From Chryseobacterium sp. StRB126 (lineage in GTDB: Bacteria > Bacteroidota > Bacteroidia > Flavobacteriales > Weeksellaceae), in NCBI RefSeq assembly GCF_000829375.1, contig NZ_AP014624.1:1116001-1180000 (forward strand): a stretch of 64,000 nucleotides of DNA, written 5' to 3'. A program made the position numbers and the translations under genes. Shown piece by piece: positions 31,669 through 40,014 of the stretch (position 1 is the stretch's first letter; each line of letters begins with the position of its first letter). The notes below the pieces were generated by a model, which was not told the origin of the DNA, made no database searches, and saw only the letters and a list, made by a program, of their open reading frames with translations.

Positions 31669-31681
31669 TTTAAAAAAAACA

Positions 31682-31819
31682 AACAAGTGCCGTAAAATAG
31701 TGCTACTTCATTCATCACGACGGGGGCACGGGTTCGAATCCCGTCTCTTCCACTACAAAAATAGGAAGAGTAGCTCAGGTGGTTAGAGCACGACATCACT
31801 ATTGGTCTGTTGCCTTGTT
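31682..31819 (+). ncRNA. Y-RNA-like element g with permuted tRNA head
   Basis: Outer AACAAG/CTTGTT and inner AATAGTG/CACTATT stems are perfect; block 31687-31710 (GTGCCGT ... TACTTCA). The head holds ACGGG-TTCGAAT-CCCGT, acceptor 3' strand CTCTTCC, A, a short linker, acceptor 5' strand GGAAGAG, TA, and D arm GCTC-AGGTGGTTA-GAGC. All stems are perfect: a complete tRNA minus its anticodon arm, in permuted order. Confidence 0.8.
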
Positions 31820-31917
31820 AATATAAAAACGAAGCTGAAAGTGAGAGTAGGAAATAATCTTTGTATCGTAATTTTCTAACTTTTTCCTTCTTTTTCCTTG
31901 CAACTTCCTTTTCAGGA

Positions 31918-32046
31918 AATAAAAAGTGTCGTTAGGAAAAAATTCATCGTACACCATTTTGGGGAGGAATAGCGCAGTCGGTAACTCCGGCAAGGCTATC
32001 CGGTTCAACTCCGGCCAACGTAGCGCCCCGTTTTTTCCTTTTTATT
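31918..32046 (+). ncRNA. Y-RNA-like element h
   Basis: Perfect outer AATAAAAA/TTTTTATT and inner GGAAAAAA/TTTTTTCC stems, block 31926-31949 (GTGTCGT ... TTCATCG). The head is GC-rich with D-like AGCGCAGTCGGTAAC and T-like CCGG-TTCAACT-CCGG and is closed by GGGG/CCCC; unlike e and g the D-like part precedes the T-like part. Confidence 0.7.
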
Positions 32047-32073
32047 ACCTTTACAAAAAAGCCGATAAGTTAT

Positions 32074-32421
32074 TTATCGGTTTTTTTTCATGGCATGATC
32101 CAGCTCTTCTTCAAATATCAGTTTCCATTTGGAAAGCGTGGTTCTGCTGATCTTATATTTTTTAGACATATAACTGGTAGAATGCTCGTGCTTCTTTTGG
32201 TATTCAAGAAGTTTGAGCATCGTTTTTTTGTCATAGGTTTTCAGTTTTTGATTGTTTCTTTGGCCTTCCCTTGAAGGTTTGAAAAGCCTGTCATTGAATT
32301 TCAGTACATCTTCACTGGTATCAAGCTTTCCGAGAAGTTCCTTTATTTTAGGATCCTTTAACTTATCCGGATACTCCATCTTAAGCATGTCTTGATAAAT
32401 CTTTTTATAATTGGGACGCAT
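32074..32421 (-). CDS. Helix-turn-helix protein, downstream member of an HTH pair
   Basis: 115 residues. The C-terminal half contains an HTH (HSTSYMSKKYKISRTTLSKWK) of the transposase-like/Psq type; the N-terminal half is charged. It follows the 32433-32858 gene at 11 bases on the minus strand. Pairs of this type recur in Chryseobacterium genomes and are usually annotated as HTH or transposase proteins, yet no catalytic domain is present. Probably a DNA-binding regulator. Confidence 0.75.
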   Translation of the reverse strand: MRPNYKKIYQDMLKMEYPDKLKDPKIKELLGKLDTSEDVLKFNDRLFKPSREGQRNNQKLKTYDKKTMLKLLEYQKKHEHSTSYMSKKYKISRTTLSKWKLIFEEELDHAMKKNR

Positions 32422-32432
32422 TTTTTATCAAT

Positions 32433-32858
32433 TTATCCGTTAATATCACTTTTCTGAAGCCATCTGTGAAGCGTACTTTTAGGAATAGAGTATTCCTTAA
32501 TCACCTCACTCTGGGTCATCTCTCCTGAAAGAATTCTTTTCATAATGAATTCTTTAATTTCCTGAGTATAAATATTTTTTCTGAAGTAGGGAATTTTATC
32601 CGATTTCTGCTGATTTTTATTGGGTGCTGCCGGGGGAGCATATAAAATCAAGTGAGAACTGTAAAGTCTGAAAAAATCATATTCCAGTAATTTGCTCCAT
32701 CTCAGGAGAAGATCCGTATCTATTGATCTGCTGTTGTACATTCCTTCTACAGCTCCTTCATCGCTGTCCAGGAATTTACATATTCTCTCCATGGTTATTT
32801 CATTTTCATCAACCCTCTCCTTAATAAAACTTCCAATATGGATCTCTTTGTATAACAT
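32433..32858 (-). CDS. Helix-turn-helix protein, upstream member of an HTH pair
   Basis: 141 residues starting MLYKEIHIGSFIKERV. An XRE-like N-terminal segment covers about 1-65 (ITMERICKFLDSDEGAVEGMY), then a linker with APPAAPNKNQ, then a second HTH (MTQSEVIKEYSIPKSTLHRWLQK). It forms an operon with the next HTH gene. The double DNA-binding layout without a catalytic domain suggests a regulator. Confidence 0.75.
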   Translation of the reverse strand: MLYKEIHIGSFIKERVDENEITMERICKFLDSDEGAVEGMYNSRSIDTDLLLRWSKLLEYDFFRLYSSHLILYAPPAAPNKNQQKSDKIPYFRKNIYTQEIKEFIMKRILSGEMTQSEVIKEYSIPKSTLHRWLQKSDING

Positions 32859-33466
32859 TTTTATTTAATATTATCTATATTATTAAAACTTATGCATAAG
32901 AAAACGTAAAATAGGTGATATATATTATTATGCATTACAGGACATAATTCACTTAATTTTGAAATTGAAGGATTGGGATATTTTCAAAAAACTTGAATAC
33001 CCGAAATGAGACTATAAAAGTCTTAGGAAATTGTTTAGGACAGCTTAATTTTAAAAGGATATGTTTAATTTACCTTTAGGTTTATGCATTATTTCCAATG
33101 GTTTTACTGCTCATCTTCTTTTTCAAACTTCTTTTTTCTTCCATTTGTGTAAATAATATATAGCCTATTAAAGTTGCTTCATGCCATTCTATTTACGTTA
33201 AGCTTTTGTGTTGAAAGGTTGTAGGTGTGTTAACAACCAGTATTTTATGTTTAGAATATCTTGTTTAGTACCAAATAATCTGCTTAATAGCTTTCAAATT
33301 TAAACAAAAATTAAAAACGAAGATAGGGAGAAATATAAAAAAGTTTCTTTATGAACGAATTTTAATTAAAATTAACATATTATGTAAACAGATGTGTGAA
33401 ATAAATTAAAATACTAATATATACTAAAAGTTGAAAAAGAAAATTGTTTACCACTGAGCAAGTATA
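32859..33466. other. Gene-free divergent spacer
   Basis: About 610 bases, very AT-rich, between the HTH pair and the SulP gene. Apart from the SulP promoter at its right end I see no gene, RNA fold or repeat. Confidence 0.6.
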
Positions 33467-33474
33467 TACCTTTG
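33444..33474 (+). promoter_or_regulatory. Promoter of the SulP gene
   Basis: -33 TTG at 33444-33446 and -7 TACCTTTG at 33467-33474, 20 bases apart, the classical Bacteroidota spacing. The ATG lies seven bases after the -7 box, so the leader is very short. Confidence 0.7.
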
Positions 33475-33481
33475 TGCTTCA

Positions 33482-35020
33482 ATGAAAAATACTATAAGCT
33501 TATTCGATTTTTCGAAGAAAATAAATTATAAAAATGAATTGCTGGCAGGCTTTACCGTAGCTATGACCATGATTCCTGAATCTCTTTCATTTGCAATCCT
33601 GGCAGGACTTTCTCCACTCACAGGATTGTATGCTGCATGCATGATGGGATTTGTAACAGCTGTTTTAGGAGGCCGCCCGGGAATGGTTTCAGGAGGAGCC
33701 GGTGCTACCATTGTGGTTCTGATTGCCCTCATAAAATCTCACGGAATTGAGTATCTTTTTGCAACAGTAGCTCTTGCAGGAGTTCTACAGCTGTCTGTCG
33801 GAATCTTTAAATTGGGGAAGTTTGTCAGGCTTATTCCGCAGCCGGTGATGTATGGTTTTCTAAATGGGCTTGCGATCATTATTTTTATGGCTCAGATTGA
33901 GCAGTTTAAAATTACAGACACTAATGGAGTTGTAAGCTGGCTTCAGGGAATACCTTTATATATTATGGGTGGTTTAACGGCCCTTACCATTGCTGTAGTC
34001 TACTTCTTCCCAAAGCTTACGAAAGCTGTTCCTGCATCGCTGGTAGCCATTATTGTAGTATTTGCGGTAGTGCTTGGATTCAATATCCAGACAAAAACGG
34101 TAGCAGATATTGCCCATATCAGTGGTAACCTCCCAAGTTTTCATATCCCGCAGATTCCATTTTCGCTGGAAACGTTACAGATTATTTTCCCTTATGCATT
34201 AATTATGGCTGGAGTAGGACTTATCGAATCATTACTGACCTTATCTATGGTGGATGAAATTACCAATTCCAAAGGAAATACCAATAAAGAATCTGTAGCA
34301 CAGGGATTGGCCAATATTACCAACGGCTTTTTTGGCGGAATGGGCGGTTGTGCAATGGTTGCCCAGACTTTGGTGAATCTTAATGCAGGATCCAGAGCCC
34401 GATTATCAGGAATTATTGCTTCCATTATGATCTTATTCATTATCCTGTTTGGAGCACCAATTATTGAGAAAATCCCGATGGCAGCTTTGGTAGGCGTAAT
34501 GATGATGGTTGCTATCAGTACTTTTCAGTGGGTTTCTATCAGAATTGTGAATAAAATGCCAAAGTCAGATATATTTGTGGGGATTACTGTGGCTTTAATT
34601 ACTGTAATACTGCATAATCTTGCCCTTGCTGTTTTGGTAGGAGTGATTATTTCCGCTTTGGTTTTTGCATGGGATAACGCGAAAAGAATTCGCGCAAGAA
34701 AGCATATTGATGAGAATGGTGTCAAGCACTATGAAATATTGGGTCCTTTGTTTTTCGGTTCAGCAACAGCTTTTGCAGATAAATTTGATCCGATGAATGA
34801 TCCCAATGAAGTAGTAGTAGATTTTAAAGAAAGCCGAATTGTAGATATGAGTGCAATAGATGCTGTAGATAAATTGTCAAAACGATATAAGCAGTTGGGA
34901 AAAACATTATTCCTTCGTCATCTCAGTGAAGATTGTCGTAAAATGTTGAAAAACGCTGAAGCTGTAGTAGAAGTCAATATTCAGGATGATCCAACGTATA
35001 AGGTGATGCCGGAAAAATAG
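33482..35020 (+). CDS. SulP-family inorganic anion transporter with STAS domain
   Basis: 512 residues. Residues about 15-400 contain the 12-14 hydrophobic helices of a SulP transporter, with the family region FTVAMTMIPESLSFAILAGLSPLTGL at the first helices and GGRPGMVSGGAGAT soon after. A C-terminal STAS domain (about 415-505, with VVDFKESRIVDMSAIDAVDKL) is typical and regulatory. It moves sulfate, bicarbonate or another anion across the inner membrane; the substrate cannot be read. Monocistronic, with a clear promoter. Confidence 0.92.
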   Translation: MKNTISLFDFSKKINYKNELLAGFTVAMTMIPESLSFAILAGLSPLTGLYAACMMGFVTAVLGGRPGMVSGGAGATIVVLIALIKSHGIEYLFATVALAGVLQLSVGIFKLGKFVRLIPQPVMYGFLNGLAIIIFMAQIEQFKITDTNGVVSWLQGIPLYIMGGLTALTIAVVYFFPKLTKAVPASLVAIIVVFAVVLGFNIQTKTVADIAHISGNLPSFHIPQIPFSLETLQIIFPYALIMAGVGLIESLLTLSMVDEITNSKGNTNKESVAQGLANITNGFFGGMGGCAMVAQTLVNLNAGSRARLSGIIASIMILFIILFGAPIIEKIPMAALVGVMMMVAISTFQWVSIRIVNKMPKSDIFVGITVALITVILHNLALAVLVGVIISALVFAWDNAKRIRARKHIDENGVKHYEILGPLFFGSATAFADKFDPMNDPNEVVVDFKESRIVDMSAIDAVDKLSKRYKQLGKTLFLRHLSEDCRKMLKNAEAVVEVNIQDDPTYKVMPEK

Positions 35021-35126
35021 GGAAAAGCAAAAATTTAGATAAAAGATATGGAGATTTGAAACGGAAGATAGAAAAAGGTAAATCAATAACCTTACACCTT
35101 GAATTTCAAATCAATGTTGAATTTTG

Positions 35127-35196
35127 TATCAATTATCAATTATCAATTATCAATTATCAATTATCAATTATCAATTATCAATTATCAATTATCAAT
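35127..35196. repeat. 7-bp tandem repeat TATCAAT, ten copies
   Basis: Ten perfect TATCAAT units in the spacer between the convergent SulP and EF-G genes. Likely variable in copy number between strains. Confidence 0.85.
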
Positions 35197-35224
35197 TAAA
35201 AGCAACTAACTCCCATAACCAGAC

Positions 35225-35253
35225 AAGGACTGTAAGAAAAATCTACAGTCCTT
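35225..35253. terminator. Hairpin between convergent SulP and EF-G genes
   Basis: Perfect AAGGACTGTA/TACAGTCCTT stem with a nine-base loop. T runs are weak on both strands, so it is a plausible bidirectional terminator. Confidence 0.55.
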
Positions 35254-35259
35254 GCTTGT

Positions 35260-37326
35260 TTAGGTTATTAATGTATTAGCGATAAAATCAGGTACTAGAG
35301 CATAATGTGATAATTTCATGCTGATGGAAGCTCTTCCGCTGGCCAATGTTCTAAGATCAGAAATATATCCAAACGTAGAAGCCAATGGAACCTCCGCTGC
35401 AAAAATCTTTCTTCCTGATTTTTCATCAATAGAAGTGATAATTCCTCTTCTTTTGTTGATATCAGAAGTAATGGCACCGGTGTACTCCTCAATACTCTGA
35501 ATTTCTATCTGCATAATAGGTTCCAGAAGCTTAGGAATACATTTGCCGGCTGCAGCTTTAAATCCATCTCTAGCTGCAATCTCAAAATCCAGTGCTGCAG
35601 AATCCTGAGCATGGAATGATCCGTCCAAAAGAGTAATTTTCATACTTTCTAAAGGATACCCTTTTAATGGGCCTTGTTGCATAGCTTCTTTAAAGCCTTT
35701 TTCAACAGAAGGAATACATTCACTAGGAATAACCCCTCCTTTAATCATATTGACGAATTCCAATCCATGTTCGTTATCATTTCTAGGCCCTATTTCAAAA
35801 CTGATATCCGCAAACTGCCCGCTTCCGCCGTTTTGTTTGGAAAGTTTCTCTCTATGGAGCTTTGTTTCCGTTAAAATCTCCCTGTAGGAAACCTTAGGTT
35901 TTCCTTGGTTAATCTCAATACCATGATTCAGTCGGATTTTTTCCAAAGTAACTTCCAGATGAAGCTCACCAAGCCCACTCAATAAAGTTTCCCCGGTTTG
36001 TGGGTCTCTCTCAATCACTAAGGAAGGATCTTCTTCCTGAATTTTGGCCAGCACCAATCCGAAGTTTTTCTCATCACCATTGGTTTTTGGCTCAATTGAA
36101 ACTCTGATAACTGGCGCAGGAATCGTAATCGCTTCCAGTAATACAGGTTTTTCTACAGAAGATAAAGAGTCTCCGGTTTTGGCATCCTTTATTCCTGTTA
36201 ATGCAACAATATCACCTGCTTTACCTTCTTCAACGGATAAAGTTTTATCGGACTGCATCTTTAAAATCCTAGAAATTCTGAAACCTTCTCCGGTTCTCAC
36301 ATTCAGTACAGAATCTCCGGATTTTATCTTTCCGGAATAGATACGAAGCATGGCAAGTCTTCCGATATGTTTATCAATAATGACTTTGAAAACCAGCCCT
36401 GAAAACGTTTCCGTTTCATTTCTTCCCAATTCAATGGTTTTCTCTGTTTGCGGATCTTTTCCTTGTATATCAGCAAGTTGATCCGGAGCTGGAAGATAAG
36501 TAACCACAGCATCCAGAAGCGGCTGAATACCTTTATTCTTAAATGCAGAGCCACAGAGAACAGGAACGGCAGCACCTGATCTACAGATCTCCTGTATCGC
36601 TTTAACCATCATCTCATTATTGATTTCATGTTCTGTATTCATGAAAGTTTCAAAGAAATCTTCATTATATTCAGCAAGAGTTTCCTGTAACTTTATTCTG
36701 TATTCGTCAGCTTCGGCCTTATAATTCATTGGAATTTCCTTTTCGATGATGGTTTCTCCATTTTCATCTGTCCAGTATAAAGCTTTCTGTTGTACCAGAT
36801 CAATTACACCTTCAAAATTGTCCTCAGCTCCAATAGGAATCTGAAGAGCAAGGGGAACAGCATTCAGTTTAGTTCTGATCTCTTCAAGAACAGCAAAGAA
36901 ATCAGCTCCTATTCTATCCATTTTATTGATGAAACATATCTTTGAAGTTCCATGCTTTTCAGCCTGGAACCAAACGTTTTCAGTTTGTGGCTGCACTCCG
37001 GATGAAGCACAGAAAACAGCAACTACACTGTCCAGAACTCTTAGTGAACGTTCTACTTCCACAGCAAAATCAATATGCCCTGGAGTATCAATAATGTTGA
37101 TATGATATACCGTATTATCCTTTTTCCATTGGGTTGAAACCGCAGCAGATGAAATGGTAATCCCTCTGTTTTTTTCCTGAATATCTTTATCCATGGTTGT
37201 ATTTCCGTCATCTACATTTCCAATTTTATGAATAAGCCCTGTATAATAAAGAAGCCTTTCTGATAAAGTTGTTTTTCCTGCATCTACGTGTGCTATAATC
37301 CCTATGTTTCTTGTGTTGTTTTTCAT
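35260..37326 (-). CDS. Elongation factor G paralogue
   Basis: 688 residues. G1 AHVDAGKT, G3 DTPGH, G4 NKMD and G5 GSAF are intact, so GTP binding and hydrolysis should be kept. Domains II-V follow, with the domain IV stretch SYREILTET and the domain V end ISMKLSHYALVPDF. The start MKNNTRNIGIIAHVDAGKT and insert MDKDIQEKNRGITIS differ from the canonical Bacteroidota EF-G, and the gene is not next to ribosomal protein genes, so this is a second EF-G. Such paralogues act in translocation under starvation, in recycling or in ribosome protection. A leader frame and terminator hairpin upstream suggest inducible expression. Confidence 0.88.
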   Translation of the reverse strand: MKNNTRNIGIIAHVDAGKTTLSERLLYYTGLIHKIGNVDDGNTTMDKDIQEKNRGITISSAAVSTQWKKDNTVYHINIIDTPGHIDFAVEVERSLRVLDSVVAVFCASSGVQPQTENVWFQAEKHGTSKICFINKMDRIGADFFAVLEEIRTKLNAVPLALQIPIGAEDNFEGVIDLVQQKALYWTDENGETIIEKEIPMNYKAEADEYRIKLQETLAEYNEDFFETFMNTEHEINNEMMVKAIQEICRSGAAVPVLCGSAFKNKGIQPLLDAVVTYLPAPDQLADIQGKDPQTEKTIELGRNETETFSGLVFKVIIDKHIGRLAMLRIYSGKIKSGDSVLNVRTGEGFRISRILKMQSDKTLSVEEGKAGDIVALTGIKDAKTGDSLSSVEKPVLLEAITIPAPVIRVSIEPKTNGDEKNFGLVLAKIQEEDPSLVIERDPQTGETLLSGLGELHLEVTLEKIRLNHGIEINQGKPKVSYREILTETKLHREKLSKQNGGSGQFADISFEIGPRNDNEHGLEFVNMIKGGVIPSECIPSVEKGFKEAMQQGPLKGYPLESMKITLLDGSFHAQDSAALDFEIAARDGFKAAAGKCIPKLLEPIMQIEIQSIEEYTGAITSDINKRRGIITSIDEKSGRKIFAAEVPLASTFGYISDLRTLASGRASISMKLSHYALVPDFIANTLIT

Positions 37327-37528
37327 TTTTGTTTAATTTAAATTGTTGATTTTAAACTTCTGTTGGAAAAGCTGAGAGGAAAAAAAGCCACAAAGAATAC
37401 CCCAGATTAATGAATGTATTAAACAGGTAGTTGAAAAGAATAATCTTATATGTGGTAATGTTTTTCGAAGCCCGCTTTAACAGATAACAGAAGTTTCTGA
37501 ATTGTTAAAGGCTGAAAATAGGGCAGCA

Positions 37529-37560
37529 AAAAAGACCTATCCGAATAGACAGGTCTTTTA
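37529..37560 (-). terminator. Terminator hairpin in the EF-G leader
   Basis: On the minus strand AAAAGACCTGTC-TATTCG-GATAGGTCTTTTTT. It lies between the leader frame and the EF-G start 200 bases further on, the place of a transcription attenuator. Confidence 0.75.
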
Positions 37561-37591
37561 TTATATTTTTTAGTAATAAAGATCTATAGAA

Positions 37592-37678
37592 CTATTCAGA
37601 TAAATATTGAGTGCTGCCAAAGAACACAGCTCTGACAGGGTTACTTAAAGTTATAATATTTATCATTTTTGTTGACAT
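37592..37678 (-). CDS. Putative 28-residue leader peptide of the EF-G gene
   Basis: A 28-codon frame (MSTKMINIITLSNPVRAVFF at the start, stop TAG at 37594-37592) that ends 32 bases before the attenuator-like hairpin. A second ATG at 37666 is possible. A TAATTTCG box lies about 20 bases upstream. Leader peptide plus terminator is the usual layout of ribosome-stalling attenuation, for instance ahead of ribosome-protection genes. Coding status is unproven. Confidence 0.45.
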   Translation of the reverse strand: MSTKMINIITLSNPVRAVFFGSTQYLSE

Positions 37679-37866
37679 TGTTGATTTTTAATCGGTTGCG
37701 AAATTATAATTTTTTTTTCATTTCCAAAGAATTTTTCAAAATATTTTTTTCAAAGTAAAAGTTAAACACTCTTTTGTATGAAGAAACCAACTGGTATGAA
37801 TTCCTCCTCAAATCATAAAATATCTTAAAACAGAGTAGTAAAGGTATGCAGTAATGATAAAAATTT

Positions 37867-37874
37867 TATCTTTG
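37867..37874 (+). promoter_or_regulatory. -7 promoter box of the Ter operon
   Basis: TATCTTTG, about 90 bases before the first gene. No obvious -33. Confidence 0.5.
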
Positions 37875-37963
37875 GGAAGAATAGAGAATTAAGCACTTTT
37901 TGATGATTAATAAATTTTAAATCTTTTTCAAGAAGCTAAATAAAACTTTTAACTTAAAACATA

Positions 37964-38632
37964 TTGAAAACAGATATCGACATTCATAACCACTGTCATT
38001 TTTCTTTTGACTTGTGGCTCACCTTAATCAAATCTCACCCTGAATTTAAAACAAAAAGAGTTGAGCTATTCTCCTCGTTTTTTAATGTGGACGCATCCAT
38101 AGGGGTGGTTGCAAGAACCGTAAAATATTATGATGATCTTTGCAATACCATTAACGAAGTTACAGGGGGAAATATAGATACTTTTGAGATCTATCTGATG
38201 ATTTTGGGGGCTTTGAATGTAGATGTAAAGCTTTTAAATAAAGAAAAACTGAATGAGTTTTATGTAAAAAGCGAAGAATTGTTTTTAGAGTATAAACCTG
38301 TTATCATTTTTGAAAATATTCATGATTTTTTTGATGATATTAAAAGTCAGGGAAAAACCATTAACATTCTTAGCAATACAGGATTTATCAAAGGAAAAAC
38401 GATGAGAAAGTTTCTGATTCATGAAAATCTGGATCAATATATCGATTTCCATATTTATTCCGATGAAATCAACTGTTCAAAACCGAACCCGCTTATTTTT
38501 CAGGAAGTGAAGAACAAAATTAAAAATCAGGATCTTCCAATGCACGAGATTTTACATATTGGTGATAATCCTGTGGCAGATTATAAAGGAGCTACAGACT
38601 TTGGGTTCAGCGCATATCTACTTAAACACTAA
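37964..38632 (+). CDS. HAD-family hydrolase of the Ter cluster
   Basis: 222 residues, TTG start at 37964 (reads MKTDIDIHNHCHFSFDLW). Motif I is FDLWLTL with Asp16; the usual second Asp is replaced by Trp. Motif II is ILSNTG and the C-terminal acidic motif is IGDNPVADYKGA. HAD phosphatases with this FDLWxT motif and a PRTase partner form the biosynthetic side of Ter (tellurite-resistance) gene clusters, where they are thought to make a nucleoside-like compound. It is the first gene of the operon, eight bases before the PRTase. Confidence 0.82.
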   Translation: MKTDIDIHNHCHFSFDLWLTLIKSHPEFKTKRVELFSSFFNVDASIGVVARTVKYYDDLCNTINEVTGGNIDTFEIYLMILGALNVDVKLLNKEKLNEFYVKSEELFLEYKPVIIFENIHDFFDDIKSQGKTINILSNTGFIKGKTMRKFLIHENLDQYIDFHIYSDEINCSKPNPLIFQEVKNKIKNQDLPMHEILHIGDNPVADYKGATDFGFSAYLLKH

Positions 38633-38640
38633 CCATAAAC

Positions 38641-39465
38641 ATGAACAAGAGATACAGCTTACATCACATTCATTCCGCGGATGAGTTCACCTTCTCACCT
38701 GCAGAATACAGCTATTTCAAGTATGGCGATAAGTCGTATGCTGAAAAATTTGCAAAAGAATTATTCGATGGATTTATTTCTGAAAACGAGGAACTTTTAA
38801 ATACGGATAGAGAGATCGTAGTGCTTCCAAGCCCTTATATGGCAATTCCTACAGCATCCAATTTTTTATGTTTTTACTTTAAAAAACATCTGGATTATTA
38901 TCTGTTCCAAAAAGAAAAAAAATCGAGTATTTTATCTAAAATCAATAGAAATCATACCTATATAACAGATTATGGAAACCTTAATTTTGAGGATCGTAAA
39001 AATCTGATTGCCAATGATACTTATTATATTGATAAAGACTTTTTAAGAGGAAAACTTTGTATTTTTATAGACGATATAAAAATTACAGGAAGTCATGAAT
39101 ATACTGTCAACAGGATCCTGAATGAATATAATGTGGAAGCAGACTTTATGTTCCTGTATTATGCAGAACTGATGAACTTTGATCTAGACCCTACAATTGA
39201 AAACTTTTTCAATTATTATGCAGTGAAAAACGTAAAACACATTGCAGAAGTTATGAATAAGTCCTGTTTTCAGTTCAATACAAGGATTGTAAAATATATT
39301 TTAGGCTTAGATTCAAGTAATTTTGACTATCTTACGTCTAAAGTAAAAAAAGGACAGATGGATCTTCTGCTGGAGCTTGCCATCAGTAACAATTATCATT
39401 TAATAAAAGAATATAAAAATAACATCAATACTTTAACACAAACGGAATTATATTATGGCTATTAA
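38641..39465 (+). CDS. Phosphoribosyltransferase-like protein of the Ter cluster
   Basis: 274 residues. The PRPP-binding motif is CIFIDDIKITGSHE near residue 140-152. The surrounding sequence matches the PRTase-type proteins found next to TerD genes, which are predicted to take part in making a modified nucleoside. It overlaps terD1 by 11 bases. Confidence 0.8.
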   Translation: MNKRYSLHHIHSADEFTFSPAEYSYFKYGDKSYAEKFAKELFDGFISENEELLNTDREIVVLPSPYMAIPTASNFLCFYFKKHLDYYLFQKEKKSSILSKINRNHTYITDYGNLNFEDRKNLIANDTYYIDKDFLRGKLCIFIDDIKITGSHEYTVNRILNEYNVEADFMFLYYAELMNFDLDPTIENFFNYYAVKNVKHIAEVMNKSCFQFNTRIVKYILGLDSSNFDYLTSKVKKGQMDLLLELAISNNYHLIKEYKNNINTLTQTELYYGY

Positions 39466-40012
39466 CTTACAAAAAGGACAAAGAGAAAACATCAACGCAC
39501 CTAAATTCACTGTAGGTTTAGGATGGGATATTAATAATGCTTCTACAGGAACTGCATTTGACCTTGACGCTTCTTTATTTTTACTAGGAGATGATAAGAA
39601 ATTAGTTTCAGATAATCACTTTATTTTTTATAACAATACTGAATCTCCGGATAAAGCAGTAATTCACACAGGGGATAACCTTACAGGAGAAGGATCAGGT
39701 GATGACGAGCAGATCAAGATCGATCTTACAAAAATTGATGATGCGGTAAAGGAAATTACGGTTGTAGTAACCATCCACGATGCAGATTCAAGAAGACAGA
39801 ACTTTGGACAGGTAAGGAATTCTTTCATCAGAATTTTCAATACAGATACGAATGAAGAGATCTTAAAATATGAATTGGATGAAGATTTCTCAATTGAAAC
39901 AGCCGTGGAATTCGGAAGAATCTACAACAGAAATGGGGAATGGAAATTTGAGGCAGTAGGAGCAGGACAGAGAGACGGCCTTGAGAAATTTGTATCAATT
40001 TATCAGAAATAA
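39455..40012 (+). CDS. terD: TerD-family protein, copy 1
   Basis: 185 residues, N-terminus MAINLQKGQREN, with the TerD calcium-binding pattern GWDINNAST-x-x-AFDLDAS and DNLTGEGSGDDEQI, and the closing YNRNGEWKFEAVG. TerD proteins bind Ca2+ and form membrane-associated complexes giving tolerance to tellurite, phage and pore-forming colicins. Translationally coupled to its neighbours. Confidence 0.9.
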   Translation: MAINLQKGQRENINAPKFTVGLGWDINNASTGTAFDLDASLFLLGDDKKLVSDNHFIFYNNTESPDKAVIHTGDNLTGEGSGDDEQIKIDLTKIDDAVKEITVVVTIHDADSRRQNFGQVRNSFIRIFNTDTNEEILKYELDEDFSIETAVEFGRIYNRNGEWKFEAVGAGQRDGLEKFVSIYQK

Positions 40013-40014
40013 TC

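Noticed and set aside
31418..31819. Functional permuted tRNA genes
   Set aside because: The anticodon arm is replaced by the Y-RNA stem with no anticodon, and the same stem signature occurs in elements without a tRNA head, so Y RNA is the better call.
32074..32858. Insertion sequence
   Set aside because: The two HTH genes have no DDE or other catalytic domain, and no terminal inverted repeats or target duplications are seen.
35127..35196. CRISPR array
   Set aside because: Direct 7-bp tandem units with no spacers and no cas genes.
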